A DNA stretch of 64,000 nt from an uncultured Saprospiraceae bacterium (GTDB lineage Bacteria; Bacteroidota; Bacteroidia; Chitinophagales; Saprospiraceae): NCBI GenBank assembly GCA_937928575.1, contig CALFWW010000028.1, positions 1 through 64,000 on the forward strand, in the 5' to 3' direction. Both the position numbers and the translations under genes were made by a program. How positions within the stretch are numbered: position 1 is the first letter of the stretch; each line of letters starts with the position of its first letter. Below are positions 9,226 through 17,123 of this stretch, piece after piece. The notes beneath the pieces were generated by a model, which was not told the origin of the DNA, did not search any database, and worked only from the letters and a program-made list of their open reading frames with translations.

Positions 9226-11115
9226 ATGAATAGCATAAGTGATCGAAATGAATTTTCGTACTTTTTCCTCTTACTCAAAAGGTTAGGATTTGTTTTATTT
9301 TTATTCACGCTGACAAGGTTGGCTTTTTACTTTTTCAATCAGCATTTATTGAATGTCCAGTCTTTCACTGAATTACTTTCTTATTTATTTTTTGGCTGGC
9401 GATTCGATATTGCTGCGCTCACTTACATCAATCTACTTTTTATTTTGATGAGTTTAATTCCATTTTCGTTTAGAGATAATAAATGGTATAAGAAAATTCA
9501 ACATCTTGTTTACGTAATTATTAATGGACTGGCATTTGCGTTGGAATTTGGAGACATTGGCTACTTTCAATTTGCATTTAGGAGAGTCAATCGGAGTGAT
9601 TTTGAAATGTTGGGGACCGTTCAAAATACGACTGGAAATATTATTTTTGATTTTTGGTATTTATTAGCGTTCGCGATTTTGTTTGCGTTTTTGCTGTTCT
9701 TATTCGTTTGGAAGTCTGAAGTTTATGAAAATCGAATAACGACTCCATTTATCCAAGCACTTATATTTTTAGGAAGTATTTTTTTGTGTGTTGCAAGTGC
9801 CAGAGGAGGTATACAAAATCGTCCAGTGATGCCGCTTACTGCCGCAAAATATGCAAAAGATATGGCCAATATGCCGTTGGTAACGAATGCAAGTTTGGGA
9901 CTTCTTTTTTCAGTTCAACAAAGATACTTGGATGCCAAAAATTATTTTCCACAATCGAAAGTCGATCAACTATTTCCTATTGTTCAACAATTTCAGCCTA
10001 GCGAACCATTTAAAAATGAGAATGTAGTTGTTATCATTCTGGAAAGTTTTGGGAAAGAATATATTGGTCATTTCAATGAGTATGAAGGTAACACTCCATT
10101 TTTAGATTCATTAATAAAACAAGGTACTTACATTAAACAAACTTACTCCAACGGATCCCGATCTACAGAAGGGATGGTTGCCATTTCTGCCGGCATTCCC
10201 TCATTGATGGAAGACCCATTAATGTTTTCGGCTTATCAAGGAAATCGGGTGGATGGTACTGCGGCTTTGTTGAAGAAAAAAGGTTATCATACTTCGTTTT
10301 ATCATGGTGCAAATGAGGGTTCGATGGAGTTTGAAAGATTTTCTTTATTGAATGGTTTTGACAAATATATTGATCGGAATGACTATCCAATAACCACCGA
10401 TTATGATGGCTCATGGGGGATATGGGATGTTCCCTTTTTTCAATATTTCGCTAATGAATTGGATGAAACCCCTGCTCCATTTTATGCTGTTTTTTTTTCT
10501 ATGACTTCTCATCATCCTTTCAAAACGGAAGATTGGTTTGAAGAAAATTATCCAGACATGGAGCCTCTATACAGGAGTGTACGATATGCTGATTTTGCGC
10601 TTCAACAATTTTTTGAAACAGCCCGTCAAATGGATTGGTATGACAACACACTTTTCATTATTACGGCTGATCATATCGGTGAATCCAGACAAAAAAAGTA
10701 TAAAAACACCATCGGCAAATATCAAGTACCCATTTTGTTTTACAAACCCCTTTCAACCATTCAACAACCAACAGCAAAGTTAATGCAACATATTGATATA
10801 CAGCCTTCTATATTGGATTATTTGAATTATGATTTGCCTTTTTCTACATTTGGAAATAGTGTTTTTTCAGGTGAAAATAATCGCTACATGTACGCGTTTT
10901 CAAGTGGCGTGTATAAGTTGTTGGATGGACAATATTTGTTGCTGCATGATGGGGAGGAGACGATTGGATTTTATGATTATTTAGGGGATCCGATGTTGGG
11001 AAATAACTTGTTAGGGAATAAGAGCGAAGCACAGGAGGAAATGGAGTTGCAATTGAAATTGGTGGTGCAGCAGTATCGGGTTTGTTTGAGGGAGAATTTG
11101 TTTGTGCGGCATTGA
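9226..11115 (+). CDS. Membrane-anchored LTA synthase/sulfatase-fold phosphotransferase
   Basis: The N-terminal third has about five membrane helices (for example residues around FVLFLFTLTRLAFYFF and AFAILFAFLLFLFVW). An extracytoplasmic sulfatase-fold domain follows. It has VVVIILESFG at the metal-binding start, the NGSRSTEGM loop with the probable catalytic Thr, SMTSHHPF, and the metal-binding ADHIGE motif. This is the arrangement of the lipoteichoic-acid-synthase/phosphoglycerol-transferase family. In Gram-negative bacteria such enzymes transfer phosphoglycerol or phosphoethanolamine to envelope glycans. The substrate here is unknown. In-frame starts also exist at 9172 and 9187, inside the LON gene. 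9226 is preferred because it follows the LON stop at 9209 and gives a short N-terminus before the first helix. A second, divergent copy lies at 55000-56826. Confidence 0.85.
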   Translation: MNSISDRNEFSYFFLLLKRLGFVLFLFTLTRLAFYFFNQHLLNVQSFTELLSYLFFGWRFDIAALTYINLLFILMSLIPFSFRDNKWYKKIQHLVYVIINGLAFALEFGDIGYFQFAFRRVNRSDFEMLGTVQNTTGNIIFDFWYLLAFAILFAFLLFLFVWKSEVYENRITTPFIQALIFLGSIFLCVASARGGIQNRPVMPLTAAKYAKDMANMPLVTNASLGLLFSVQQRYLDAKNYFPQSKVDQLFPIVQQFQPSEPFKNENVVVIILESFGKEYIGHFNEYEGNTPFLDSLIKQGTYIKQTYSNGSRSTEGMVAISAGIPSLMEDPLMFSAYQGNRVDGTAALLKKKGYHTSFYHGANEGSMEFERFSLLNGFDKYIDRNDYPITTDYDGSWGIWDVPFFQYFANELDETPAPFYAVFFSMTSHHPFKTEDWFEENYPDMEPLYRSVRYADFALQQFFETARQMDWYDNTLFIITADHIGESRQKKYKNTIGKYQVPILFYKPLSTIQQPTAKLMQHIDIQPSILDYLNYDLPFSTFGNSVFSGENNRYMYAFSSGVYKLLDGQYLLLHDGEETIGFYDYLGDPMLGNNLLGNKSEAQEEMELQLKLVVQQYRVCLRENLFVRH

Positions 11116-11140
11116 TATGGGGGGAAGTTGTGATGCAGAC

Positions 11141-11217
11141 GCTAGTGCGCAAACGGATGCTCCGTTTGCTAGCAGTATATCGTCCCTTTGGGACTTGGAG
11201 GGATTGAGGACGTAGGG
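11141..11217. repeat. Palindromic intergenic element between convergent genes
   Basis: A strong hairpin has arms GCAAACGGA (11149-11157) and TCCGTTTGC (11161-11169), extended by GCTAG at the outside. It is followed by the palindrome GTCCCTTTGGGAC inside 11176-11200. That 25-base block recurs in inverted orientation, with one difference, at about 48022-48046. AGGACGTAGGG (11207-11217) recurs at 17106-17116. The element lies between the stops of two convergent genes and may end transcription from both sides. It looks like a dispersed repeat rather than a simple terminator, since no T-run follows. Confidence 0.65.
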
Positions 11218-11224
11218 TTTTCTT

Positions 11225-12349
11225 CTACTCATAGTATCTTGGGCTGCGATTTCCTTTATTTAGGTTGACGGTTAATGAGAAGACGTGAGAATATAACACT
11301 TGTGACACGTTTCCGATATTGGTCAAAGCATAATCGATTCTGAATTTTGCAATTTGGAGTCCGATACCCATGTTGGGTTGAAGGGTGAATACTTCTTTTT
11401 GCTCATTTAGATCATCCAATGCTTTTTGGATATTATTGATACCACCTCTCAAGTAAACGAATTGTTTGAAATCTGCTTCAAAACCAAAATGAGGATCAAT
11501 ACTAACCGGGTCAGAACTTATTAGTGTGTTTCTTTTACCATCAAAAGTGAAGTCAACATCGAGTTCTACCAATATTCCCAGTTTATTGTTATTAGATCTG
11601 GTTGTCCATGCGCCTCCTAGTATCAATCGAGGTGTCACCAATTCAACAGAGCTAACTGGAATCGCATTACCTGTTGTCTCCAAAATCACTTTTTCATCAA
11701 AAGTATAATTGAAAGACCACGCATTAAAAGTCGTGGTGAGATCTCTGGCCATGATTCCTGCTCTGAAGTTTCCTGACTTATATTGAGCGCCCACATCTAA
11801 TCCAAACCCCCATGCTTTTCCGAATCGTCCAACGACTCTTCTTATTATTTTAGGACCACCACCGATAGACCATTTATCATTCAATTGTCTGGCATACGAA
11901 AATAAAAAGGCATAATCTGCTGCAGAAAATTCTGATACTTTATCATAATTGATGGTTCCATCTGGTGATACTAAAAAGAAAGTATATGGAATTTGATCGA
12001 TGCCCAGTCGTATTATGGATAAGCCAATTGTTGCTTTCTTTTCGCGATTACCCAAAGTTTTGGCCATTGATAAAAAGTCGTACTTCGCAATTCCAGCAAA
12101 CCATTCTGCATGCATAATGCTTGCTTGAAATGGACCTTCCACGTTTGTCAGACCAGCAGGATTCCAATAGCCAGCTGTGGCATCGGCTACATTGGCTACT
12201 TGCGCGTTGGACATCCCGTGTGCACGTGCACTGACACCAATCGACATAAACTCATTACTGAATGTACTGACTTGTGCTTCTACAAAAGATGAATTGCAAA
12301 AACAGAGAATGAAAAATAGGAAAGGAAGTTTGTAAACTGTTGAGTTCAT
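11225..12349 (-). CDS. PorV/PorQ-family outer-membrane protein (second of tandem pair)
   Basis: This is a signal-peptide-bearing protein of about 374 residues predicted to form an outer-membrane beta-barrel. It carries the family's N-terminal signature NEFMSIGVSARAHGMSNAQVANV, followed by DATAGYWNPAGL, and ends in a beta-strand-rich barrel. PorV is the outer-membrane shuttle that hands T9SS cargo to the attachment complex, and PorQ is a related T9SS protein. Which of these, if either, this one equals cannot be told from sequence alone. The ATG at 12349 (MNSTVYKLPFLFF) gives a cleaner signal peptide than the upstream ATG at 12370. It lies 28 bp behind a clear paralogue, presumably in one operon. 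Confidence 0.82.
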   Translation of the reverse strand: MNSTVYKLPFLFFILCFCNSSFVEAQVSTFSNEFMSIGVSARAHGMSNAQVANVADATAGYWNPAGLTNVEGPFQASIMHAEWFAGIAKYDFLSMAKTLGNREKKATIGLSIIRLGIDQIPYTFFLVSPDGTINYDKVSEFSAADYAFLFSYARQLNDKWSIGGGPKIIRRVVGRFGKAWGFGLDVGAQYKSGNFRAGIMARDLTTTFNAWSFNYTFDEKVILETTGNAIPVSSVELVTPRLILGGAWTTRSNNNKLGILVELDVDFTFDGKRNTLISSDPVSIDPHFGFEADFKQFVYLRGGINNIQKALDDLNEQKEVFTLQPNMGIGLQIAKFRIDYALTNIGNVSQVLYSHVFSLTVNLNKGNRSPRYYE

Positions 12350-12377
12350 GGGAATTAATTTACGGAACAATTCTTTT

Positions 12378-13496
12378 CTAATACCGAGTTTTGAAAACTT
12401 CTTTAAAGTAATTAGAATTCAAATCTAAAATTACGGAGAAAACATGAGAAAATGTTTTATTTTCTGTATCTCCTACATCAGTAAATGCATAATCTAGTTT
12501 CAGATTTTTGAAAAGTACCAAACCAATTCCCATACTTGGTTGAGCCGTCCATGTAGTGGAATTATCAAAGTCTATAAATTCTTGCAATTGGTTCACACCA
12601 GCTCTAAGGAAAACAAATTTTCTATAATTAAATTCTGCTCCAAGCGACGGATCTAAACTAAATGGATTACCACTTAAGATTGTATTTCTTTTTCCATCAA
12701 AAGACAACGTCATATCAGTCTCAATTAGGAAACCCGTTTTAGTCCAATTTTTTTGATACGCAAAACCCAAGATAATTTGTGGTCTTGTCACCTCCAAAGA
12801 GCTCACCGGAATTGAATTGTTAGTAGCTTGTAGTGCTTGTTTTTCTTCTTCTGTAAAATCGAAACTCCAAGCATTAAAGGTATTGGAGATGTCTCTTCCC
12901 ATCAATCCAATGATCCAATTGTTACGTTGAAATTGAGCGCCTAAATCCAATCCAAAACCCCAAGATTTTGCAAAAGGTCCTAATTTTCGATTGACAATTT
13001 TCAAATTTCCACCAACACGAAGTTCACCAGCATGTAAGAAAATAGTTTGTGCATAACTTCCCAGAAATCCATAATCAACTGATGAAAAGGTAGAGATGTT
13101 GTCATAATTAATTGTACCATCTGCTTCATATAGTTGTAGTGTGTTTGGAATATCATCAATACCTTGACGAATGATAGTCAAACCAACCGTTCTTCCTTTT
13201 TCTTGAAGTGGAATTGCGACCCCAAAATAATCATGCTTACCGACTCCCGCGAATCGTTCTGAATGCATAAATCCAACTTGTATTCCTTTTTCGGCACCTT
13301 CTTTCCAAGCCAAACCAGCAGGATTCCAAAAACTGGCCATCACATCATTGACATTGGCCACTGAAGAATTACCCATTGCTTGATACCGTGCTCCAATTCC
13401 AATAGAAAGGAATTCGTTACTATACTTTTGGGCGAATGTTGAGGTGGTAAAAAATCCTAATAGAAGGACGGTCAAAACGAGATATTTAACCTGCAT
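12378..13496 (-). CDS. PorV/PorQ-family outer-membrane protein (first of tandem pair)
   Basis: The 372-residue protein has a signal peptide (MQVKYLVLTVLLLGFFTTSTFAQ). It is followed by the same layout as its downstream neighbour: NEFLSIGIGARYQAMGNSSV, ASFWNPAGLAW, FAGVGKHDYFG, SWGFGLDLGAQF, NTFNAWSFDF and FDGKRNTI. The conserved blocks stay in register with the 11225-12349 protein, so the pair arose by tandem duplication. The expected location is the outer membrane, as a barrel protein of the PorV/PorQ group. A T9SS-related role fits the large secreted adhesin and the T9SS cargo in the window, but is inference. It is transcribed first in the two-gene unit. Confidence 0.82.
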   Translation of the reverse strand: MQVKYLVLTVLLLGFFTTSTFAQKYSNEFLSIGIGARYQAMGNSSVANVNDVMASFWNPAGLAWKEGAEKGIQVGFMHSERFAGVGKHDYFGVAIPLQEKGRTVGLTIIRQGIDDIPNTLQLYEADGTINYDNISTFSSVDYGFLGSYAQTIFLHAGELRVGGNLKIVNRKLGPFAKSWGFGLDLGAQFQRNNWIIGLMGRDISNTFNAWSFDFTEEEKQALQATNNSIPVSSLEVTRPQIILGFAYQKNWTKTGFLIETDMTLSFDGKRNTILSGNPFSLDPSLGAEFNYRKFVFLRAGVNQLQEFIDFDNSTTWTAQPSMGIGLVLFKNLKLDYAFTDVGDTENKTFSHVFSVILDLNSNYFKEVFKTRY

Positions 13497-13680
13497 ACAT
13501 TGGTGGTTTTTACGAAATCAAGTGTATAATGGAATTAATACGAACTGAATTCTAAAATTGTGGATATCAATATAATCTCTGAAAGTTTAGAATACAATTT
13601 GTAAAACGGTTCCATTTCGGCAAAAGTATAATTTTCTGTGGCTTTAATTGTACATGGTAGCGACAATTCTCTTTTAAAGT

Positions 13681-13780
13681 GATGAGTGAAAGAGAGATGA
13701 GTGATGAGTGGCTTCTCCTTCTGTTTAATGATAAGGGAAGCCACTCATAACCCCAAACTCATCACTCTTTGCACTCATTA
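13681..13780. repeat. Long imperfect inverted repeat in divergent intergenic region
   Basis: The core arms GAGTGGCTTC (13706-13715) and GAAGCCACTC (13737-13746) are perfect. Outer arms built on GATGAGTG/AAAGAG extend the pairing to about 13681 and 13780 with an 8-base insertion. The rest of the 383-base gap (13497-13879) holds no gene. A 69-codon minus frame across it looks like chance. The element sits upstream of both flanking genes and resembles the palindromes at 45321-45416 and 58412-58497. Confidence 0.65.
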
Positions 13781-13879
13781 CTAACTAAGTAGAACAATCT
13801 AAGGGATATTGCAAATGAATCTTTACCTTTAAACCTTTATACATGGGTTACTGTTACCTCTAAGTGAAAACTGATTTAA

Positions 13880-15670
13880 GTGAAAGATTTAGCCTTCCTA
13901 AATAAATATTTCTATCGTTACCGCTGGCGTCTACTGTTGGGCATTGTGTTCGTGATTTGTTCCAATTACTTCCGTATTCTTCAACCGAGGGTGATACGAC
14001 AAGCTCTAGATATGGTGGTTGAAAATGTGAGTGTGTTTAAGTTGTTTGAAAATTTCGACAACAAAGCAGTATTCTTTAGCATGTTGGGAAAAAACTTGCT
14101 CTTTTTTGGAGGACTTGTTTTACTCTTCGCCATTTTAATGGGAATTTTCATGTACTTCATGAGACAGACCATTGTGGTAATGTCGAGATTAATTGAGTAC
14201 GATATGCGGAAAGAGATTTTCGGTCATTATGAAAAACTCAGTTTGTCATTTTATAAAATGAATAATACCGGTGACTTGATGTCTAGAATCACTGAGGATG
14301 TCTCCAAAGTCAGAATGTATTTAGGTCCTGGTGTATTGTATGCTATTAATTTGGTTTCTCTTTTTGTAATGGTTATTTATTCGATGTTGAGTGTTAATGT
14401 GGAATTAACTTTATATTGTCTCGCACCGCTTCCCATTCTCTCCATTTCCATTTATTATGTCAGTAATTTGATCAATAAAAAGAGTACGATCATACAAGAG
14501 CAATTGGCCAAATTGAATAGTATTTCGCAAGAAGTTTATTCAGGAATTCGAGTAATTAAATCTTATGTTCAGGAGACACCGATGGGTAATTTTTTCAACA
14601 AAGAAAGTGACGTCTTTAAGGATAAATCAATGGAATTGGTCAAAGTGAATGCATTTTTCTTCCCTTTGATGCTGTTATTAATAGGTACTAGCACTATCAT
14701 TACGGTCTATTTGGGTGGTCGAAAGGTCGTTACAGGTGAAATTACGCCTGGAACTATCGCTGAATTCGTCATTTACATCAATATGTTGACATGGCCCGTT
14801 ACGGCGATTGGGTGGATTGCTTCCATTGTACAGCAAGCAGCGGCCTCTCAGCGCCGTATTAATGAGTTTTTACAAACAGCGCCTGAAATAACTAATGAAA
14901 TTCGATCCAAAACGCCACTGAATGGAGATATCGAATTTAGGGAGGTATCTTTTGTTTATCCAGATTCTGGAACGAAGGCGATTCAGCAAATGAGTTTTTC
15001 ATTGAAAGCCGGCGAGAAAATGGCGATCATCGGAAAGACTGGTTCTGGAAAATCGACCCTCGCAGATTTGTTGGTAAGAATGTACAATATCAATGATGGA
15101 GAAATTTTGATTGATGGTAAAAATATTCTCCAACATGATCTGCACAATTTGAGAAAACGAATCGGATATGTCCCACAAGATGTGTTTTTATTTTCCGACA
15201 CTGTTTCTGATAACATTGCTTTTGGAAAATCAAATGCGACTCAAAGTGAAGTTGAGCAATTTACAAAATACGCATCTGTATATGATGACATCATGGGACT
15301 TCCTGATCAATTTGACACGATGGTTGGTGAGCGTGGAGTCACTTTATCAGGAGGACAAAAACAACGCATCTCCATTGCAAGAGCGTTGTTGAAAGAGCCG
15401 GATATTTTAATCTTAGATGATTGTCTTTCTGCAGTGGATGCCAACACCGAACAACAAATACTGAGTTATCTAAATACCCAGTTGGAGAACAAGACTGCAA
15501 TCATTATTACGCACCGTATATATGCGATGCTAAACTTTGACAAAATCATTGTTTTAGAGGACGGAAAGATCATTGAAGAAGGCACACATCATAACTTATT
15601 GAGCAAGAAAGGGTTCTATTACAAATTATATCAACAACAAAGTGTCGAAAATCAAGAAATAAACTCCTAG
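13880..15670 (+). CDS. ABC exporter half-transporter (MdlB/YheI-like), fused membrane and ATPase domains
   Basis: The 596-residue protein starts at GTG 13880. The first about 310 residues form a six-helix type I exporter membrane domain. The nucleotide-binding domain has Walker A GKTGSGKST near residue 385, the Q-loop in YVPQDVFLF, signature LSGGQKQR near 489, Walker B ILILDDCLSAVD near 510 and the H-loop ITHR. The residue after the Walker B Asp is Asp, not the usual catalytic Glu. This is seen in one partner of heterodimeric exporters such as the YheI/BmrC group. It probably exports a lipid or drug-like substrate across the inner membrane. No partner half-transporter is visible in this window. 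The next gene is 80 bp downstream. Confidence 0.9.
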   Translation: MKDLAFLNKYFYRYRWRLLLGIVFVICSNYFRILQPRVIRQALDMVVENVSVFKLFENFDNKAVFFSMLGKNLLFFGGLVLLFAILMGIFMYFMRQTIVVMSRLIEYDMRKEIFGHYEKLSLSFYKMNNTGDLMSRITEDVSKVRMYLGPGVLYAINLVSLFVMVIYSMLSVNVELTLYCLAPLPILSISIYYVSNLINKKSTIIQEQLAKLNSISQEVYSGIRVIKSYVQETPMGNFFNKESDVFKDKSMELVKVNAFFFPLMLLLIGTSTIITVYLGGRKVVTGEITPGTIAEFVIYINMLTWPVTAIGWIASIVQQAAASQRRINEFLQTAPEITNEIRSKTPLNGDIEFREVSFVYPDSGTKAIQQMSFSLKAGEKMAIIGKTGSGKSTLADLLVRMYNINDGEILIDGKNILQHDLHNLRKRIGYVPQDVFLFSDTVSDNIAFGKSNATQSEVEQFTKYASVYDDIMGLPDQFDTMVGERGVTLSGGQKQRISIARALLKEPDILILDDCLSAVDANTEQQILSYLNTQLENKTAIIITHRIYAMLNFDKIIVLEDGKIIEEGTHHNLLSKKGFYYKLYQQQSVENQEINS

Positions 15671-15750
15671 TATATTTTTTAATTTGTTAAGGTTTAATTA
15701 CATTTGTTTAGAGCACATAAGTAATTTTTGTTCACCAAAATCAAAAAAAC

Positions 15751-16230
15751 GTGGATTACGAGAACAACCCAAAAAAATTTGAAAGTGTTTATTCTCAAAA
15801 GGTGCGTGCAGGAAAACGTAGAACCTACTTCTTTGATGTTAGAAAAACCAAAGGCGATGACTACTACTTGACATTGACCGAGAGTACTAAAAAAATTCCG
15901 GGTGATGGTTACGAGCGGCACAAAATCTTCTTATACAAAGAAGATTTCAATCGCTTTTTAGCTGCATTAACTGACGCAGTTGATCATGTAAAAACAGAAC
16001 TTTTACCAGACTACGATTACGACGAGTACACTCGTCGTCAAGAAGAATGGGAAGCAAAAAGAGCTGCAATGATTGCCTCAGGCGAAATGACTCCGGATGG
16101 TAGATATACCGACAAAGCACCGGATCATTTAAAAAACAACACTTCAAGTTCTTCATCTTCTTCCGAAACTGTTAAACAACCTGATGCTGATGCAGCAGAC
16201 ACAAAGTCTGATGACGACATGAGTTGGTAA
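15751..16230 (+). CDS. DUF3276 / PUR-alpha-like nucleic-acid-binding protein
   Basis: This 159-residue protein starts at GTG 15751. Residues about 10-85 match the Bacteroidota DUF3276 family, with the conserved VRAGKRRTYFFDVR, DDYYLTLTES, KIFLYKEDF and a helix near residue 70. The fold is related to the PUR single-strand DNA/RNA-binding repeat, so a nucleic-acid-binding role is inferred. The C-terminal about 45 residues are low complexity, with a Ser run and many Asp, and probably disordered. It is cytoplasmic. A clear intrinsic terminator follows at 16275. Confidence 0.87.
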   Translation: MDYENNPKKFESVYSQKVRAGKRRTYFFDVRKTKGDDYYLTLTESTKKIPGDGYERHKIFLYKEDFNRFLAALTDAVDHVKTELLPDYDYDEYTRRQEEWEAKRAAMIASGEMTPDGRYTDKAPDHLKNNTSSSSSSSETVKQPDADAADTKSDDDMSW

Positions 16231-16274
16231 TGCAACAATCCGAAGAAAAAGGAAAGACTCTAAAAAATATTACT

Positions 16275-16308
16275 AGGCTAATCCAATTTATTGGTTTAGC
16301 CTTTTTTT
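16275..16308 (+). terminator. Rho-independent terminator
   Basis: The stem pairs AGGCTAATCCAAT with ATTGGTTTAGCCT, with one mismatch, and is followed by a run of seven T. It lies 45 bases after the DUF3276 stop. Confidence 0.88.
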
Positions 16309-16368
16309 GTCTTTTTTCTAATTTTACTTAGACTAACTTAAGTTATTCGAGAGAGGTTTTTTGTGTAA

Positions 16369-16392
16369 GTTTGAGGCTGAATGGCCTCGAAC
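16369..16392. other. Small hairpin of unknown role
   Basis: GTTTGAGGC (16369-16377) pairs with GCCTCGAAC (16384-16392) with one G-T pair. A run of T starts some 12 bases later. It is not next to a stop codon, so it may be a second terminator or part of an intergenic repeat. Confidence 0.4.
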
Positions 16393-16472
16393 TTCACAGG
16401 CTTTTTTACATTGAAAATTTAAGTGGTTTACCCTAAAAAGAGTTGATCGACAATACTCATTTGAACTAAAAG

Positions 16473-16506
16473 TTTTGAAGAGCCCCTTTGTTAAGGCTTT
16501 TCAAAA
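16473..16506 (-). terminator. Probable terminator of the unknown gene at 16514-17068
   Basis: TTTTGAAGAGCC pairs with GGCTTTTCAAAA, 11 of 12 positions. The hairpin begins 8 bases after the stop of the minus-strand gene. The T-run beyond it is weak (CTTTTAG). Confidence 0.5.
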
Positions 16507-16513
16507 AATATCT

Positions 16514-17068
16514 TTAAGCAAGTTCTTCTGAGAGGATTTCTATTTCAACTCCATTCCTATTATATGCCGTGATTTGCATACCATCGAATCCATTCCTTTT
16601 CAGTGTTTCAAAATCTATCCATTCTCCATTGATGAGTTCGATTTGGTCTTCGTCGTTGAGGTATTCTTTAAATTCATCTTCATAATCGATTTGGTAATAG
16701 ACCGAAATTTTTATTTCAAAAACATTATTGCCATGCCTATCTTGATATTCGGAATCAGTAGATCTGGATTCAATTTGTTCTTTGGTATAGACATCGCACA
16801 ACATGGCGTTGTAACCCATGCTGCAACCATCGAAAAGTAAAATTTCTTCATTCGTTTCTGTATCAATGGCTACTATTTTTTGAGGTGCAAATTCAGTTGA
16901 TACAATTAGCGAATTATAGTTATTGTGGAGGTCGCCGAAGTACATGATTTTGAATTTTGTGTTTCCAGATTTGGAACACAACCACCGACACCATTCGTAC
17001 TTTTTTTGAGAAGCTTGATTGGTTGTTGTTGTTTTTATATAATTTTCTAAATGGGTTGGACCTAACAT
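16514..17068 (-). CDS. Uncharacterised acidic cytoplasmic protein
   Basis: The 184-codon frame has no family I recognise. It has no signal peptide or membrane helix. It is acidic in its C-terminal half (DYEDEFKEYLNDEDQIELINGEW), with alternating charged and hydrophobic residues typical of a small folded domain. Three Cys lie in the first 40 residues (WCRWLCSKSG). A second in-frame ATG at residue 42 (MYFGDLHNNYNSL, position 16945) could be the true start. It stands alone between convergent and co-directional neighbours, 55 bp after the GH1 stop, and has its own hairpin downstream. Codon use looks like that of its neighbours. Confidence 0.6.
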   Translation of the reverse strand: MLGPTHLENYIKTTTTNQASQKKYEWCRWLCSKSGNTKFKIMYFGDLHNNYNSLIVSTEFAPQKIVAIDTETNEEILLFDGCSMGYNAMLCDVYTKEQIESRSTDSEYQDRHGNNVFEIKISVYYQIDYEDEFKEYLNDEDQIELINGEWIDFETLKRNGFDGMQITAYNRNGVEIEILSEELA

Positions 17069-17123
17069 TGTGTTTGAAAATTAGAAATTAGACAAAAGAC
17101 GTTTAAGGACGTAGGGATTATTT

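Noticed and set aside
13535-13744. 69-codon minus-strand frame
   Set aside because: It runs through an inverted repeat in a promoter region and has no recognisable pattern.
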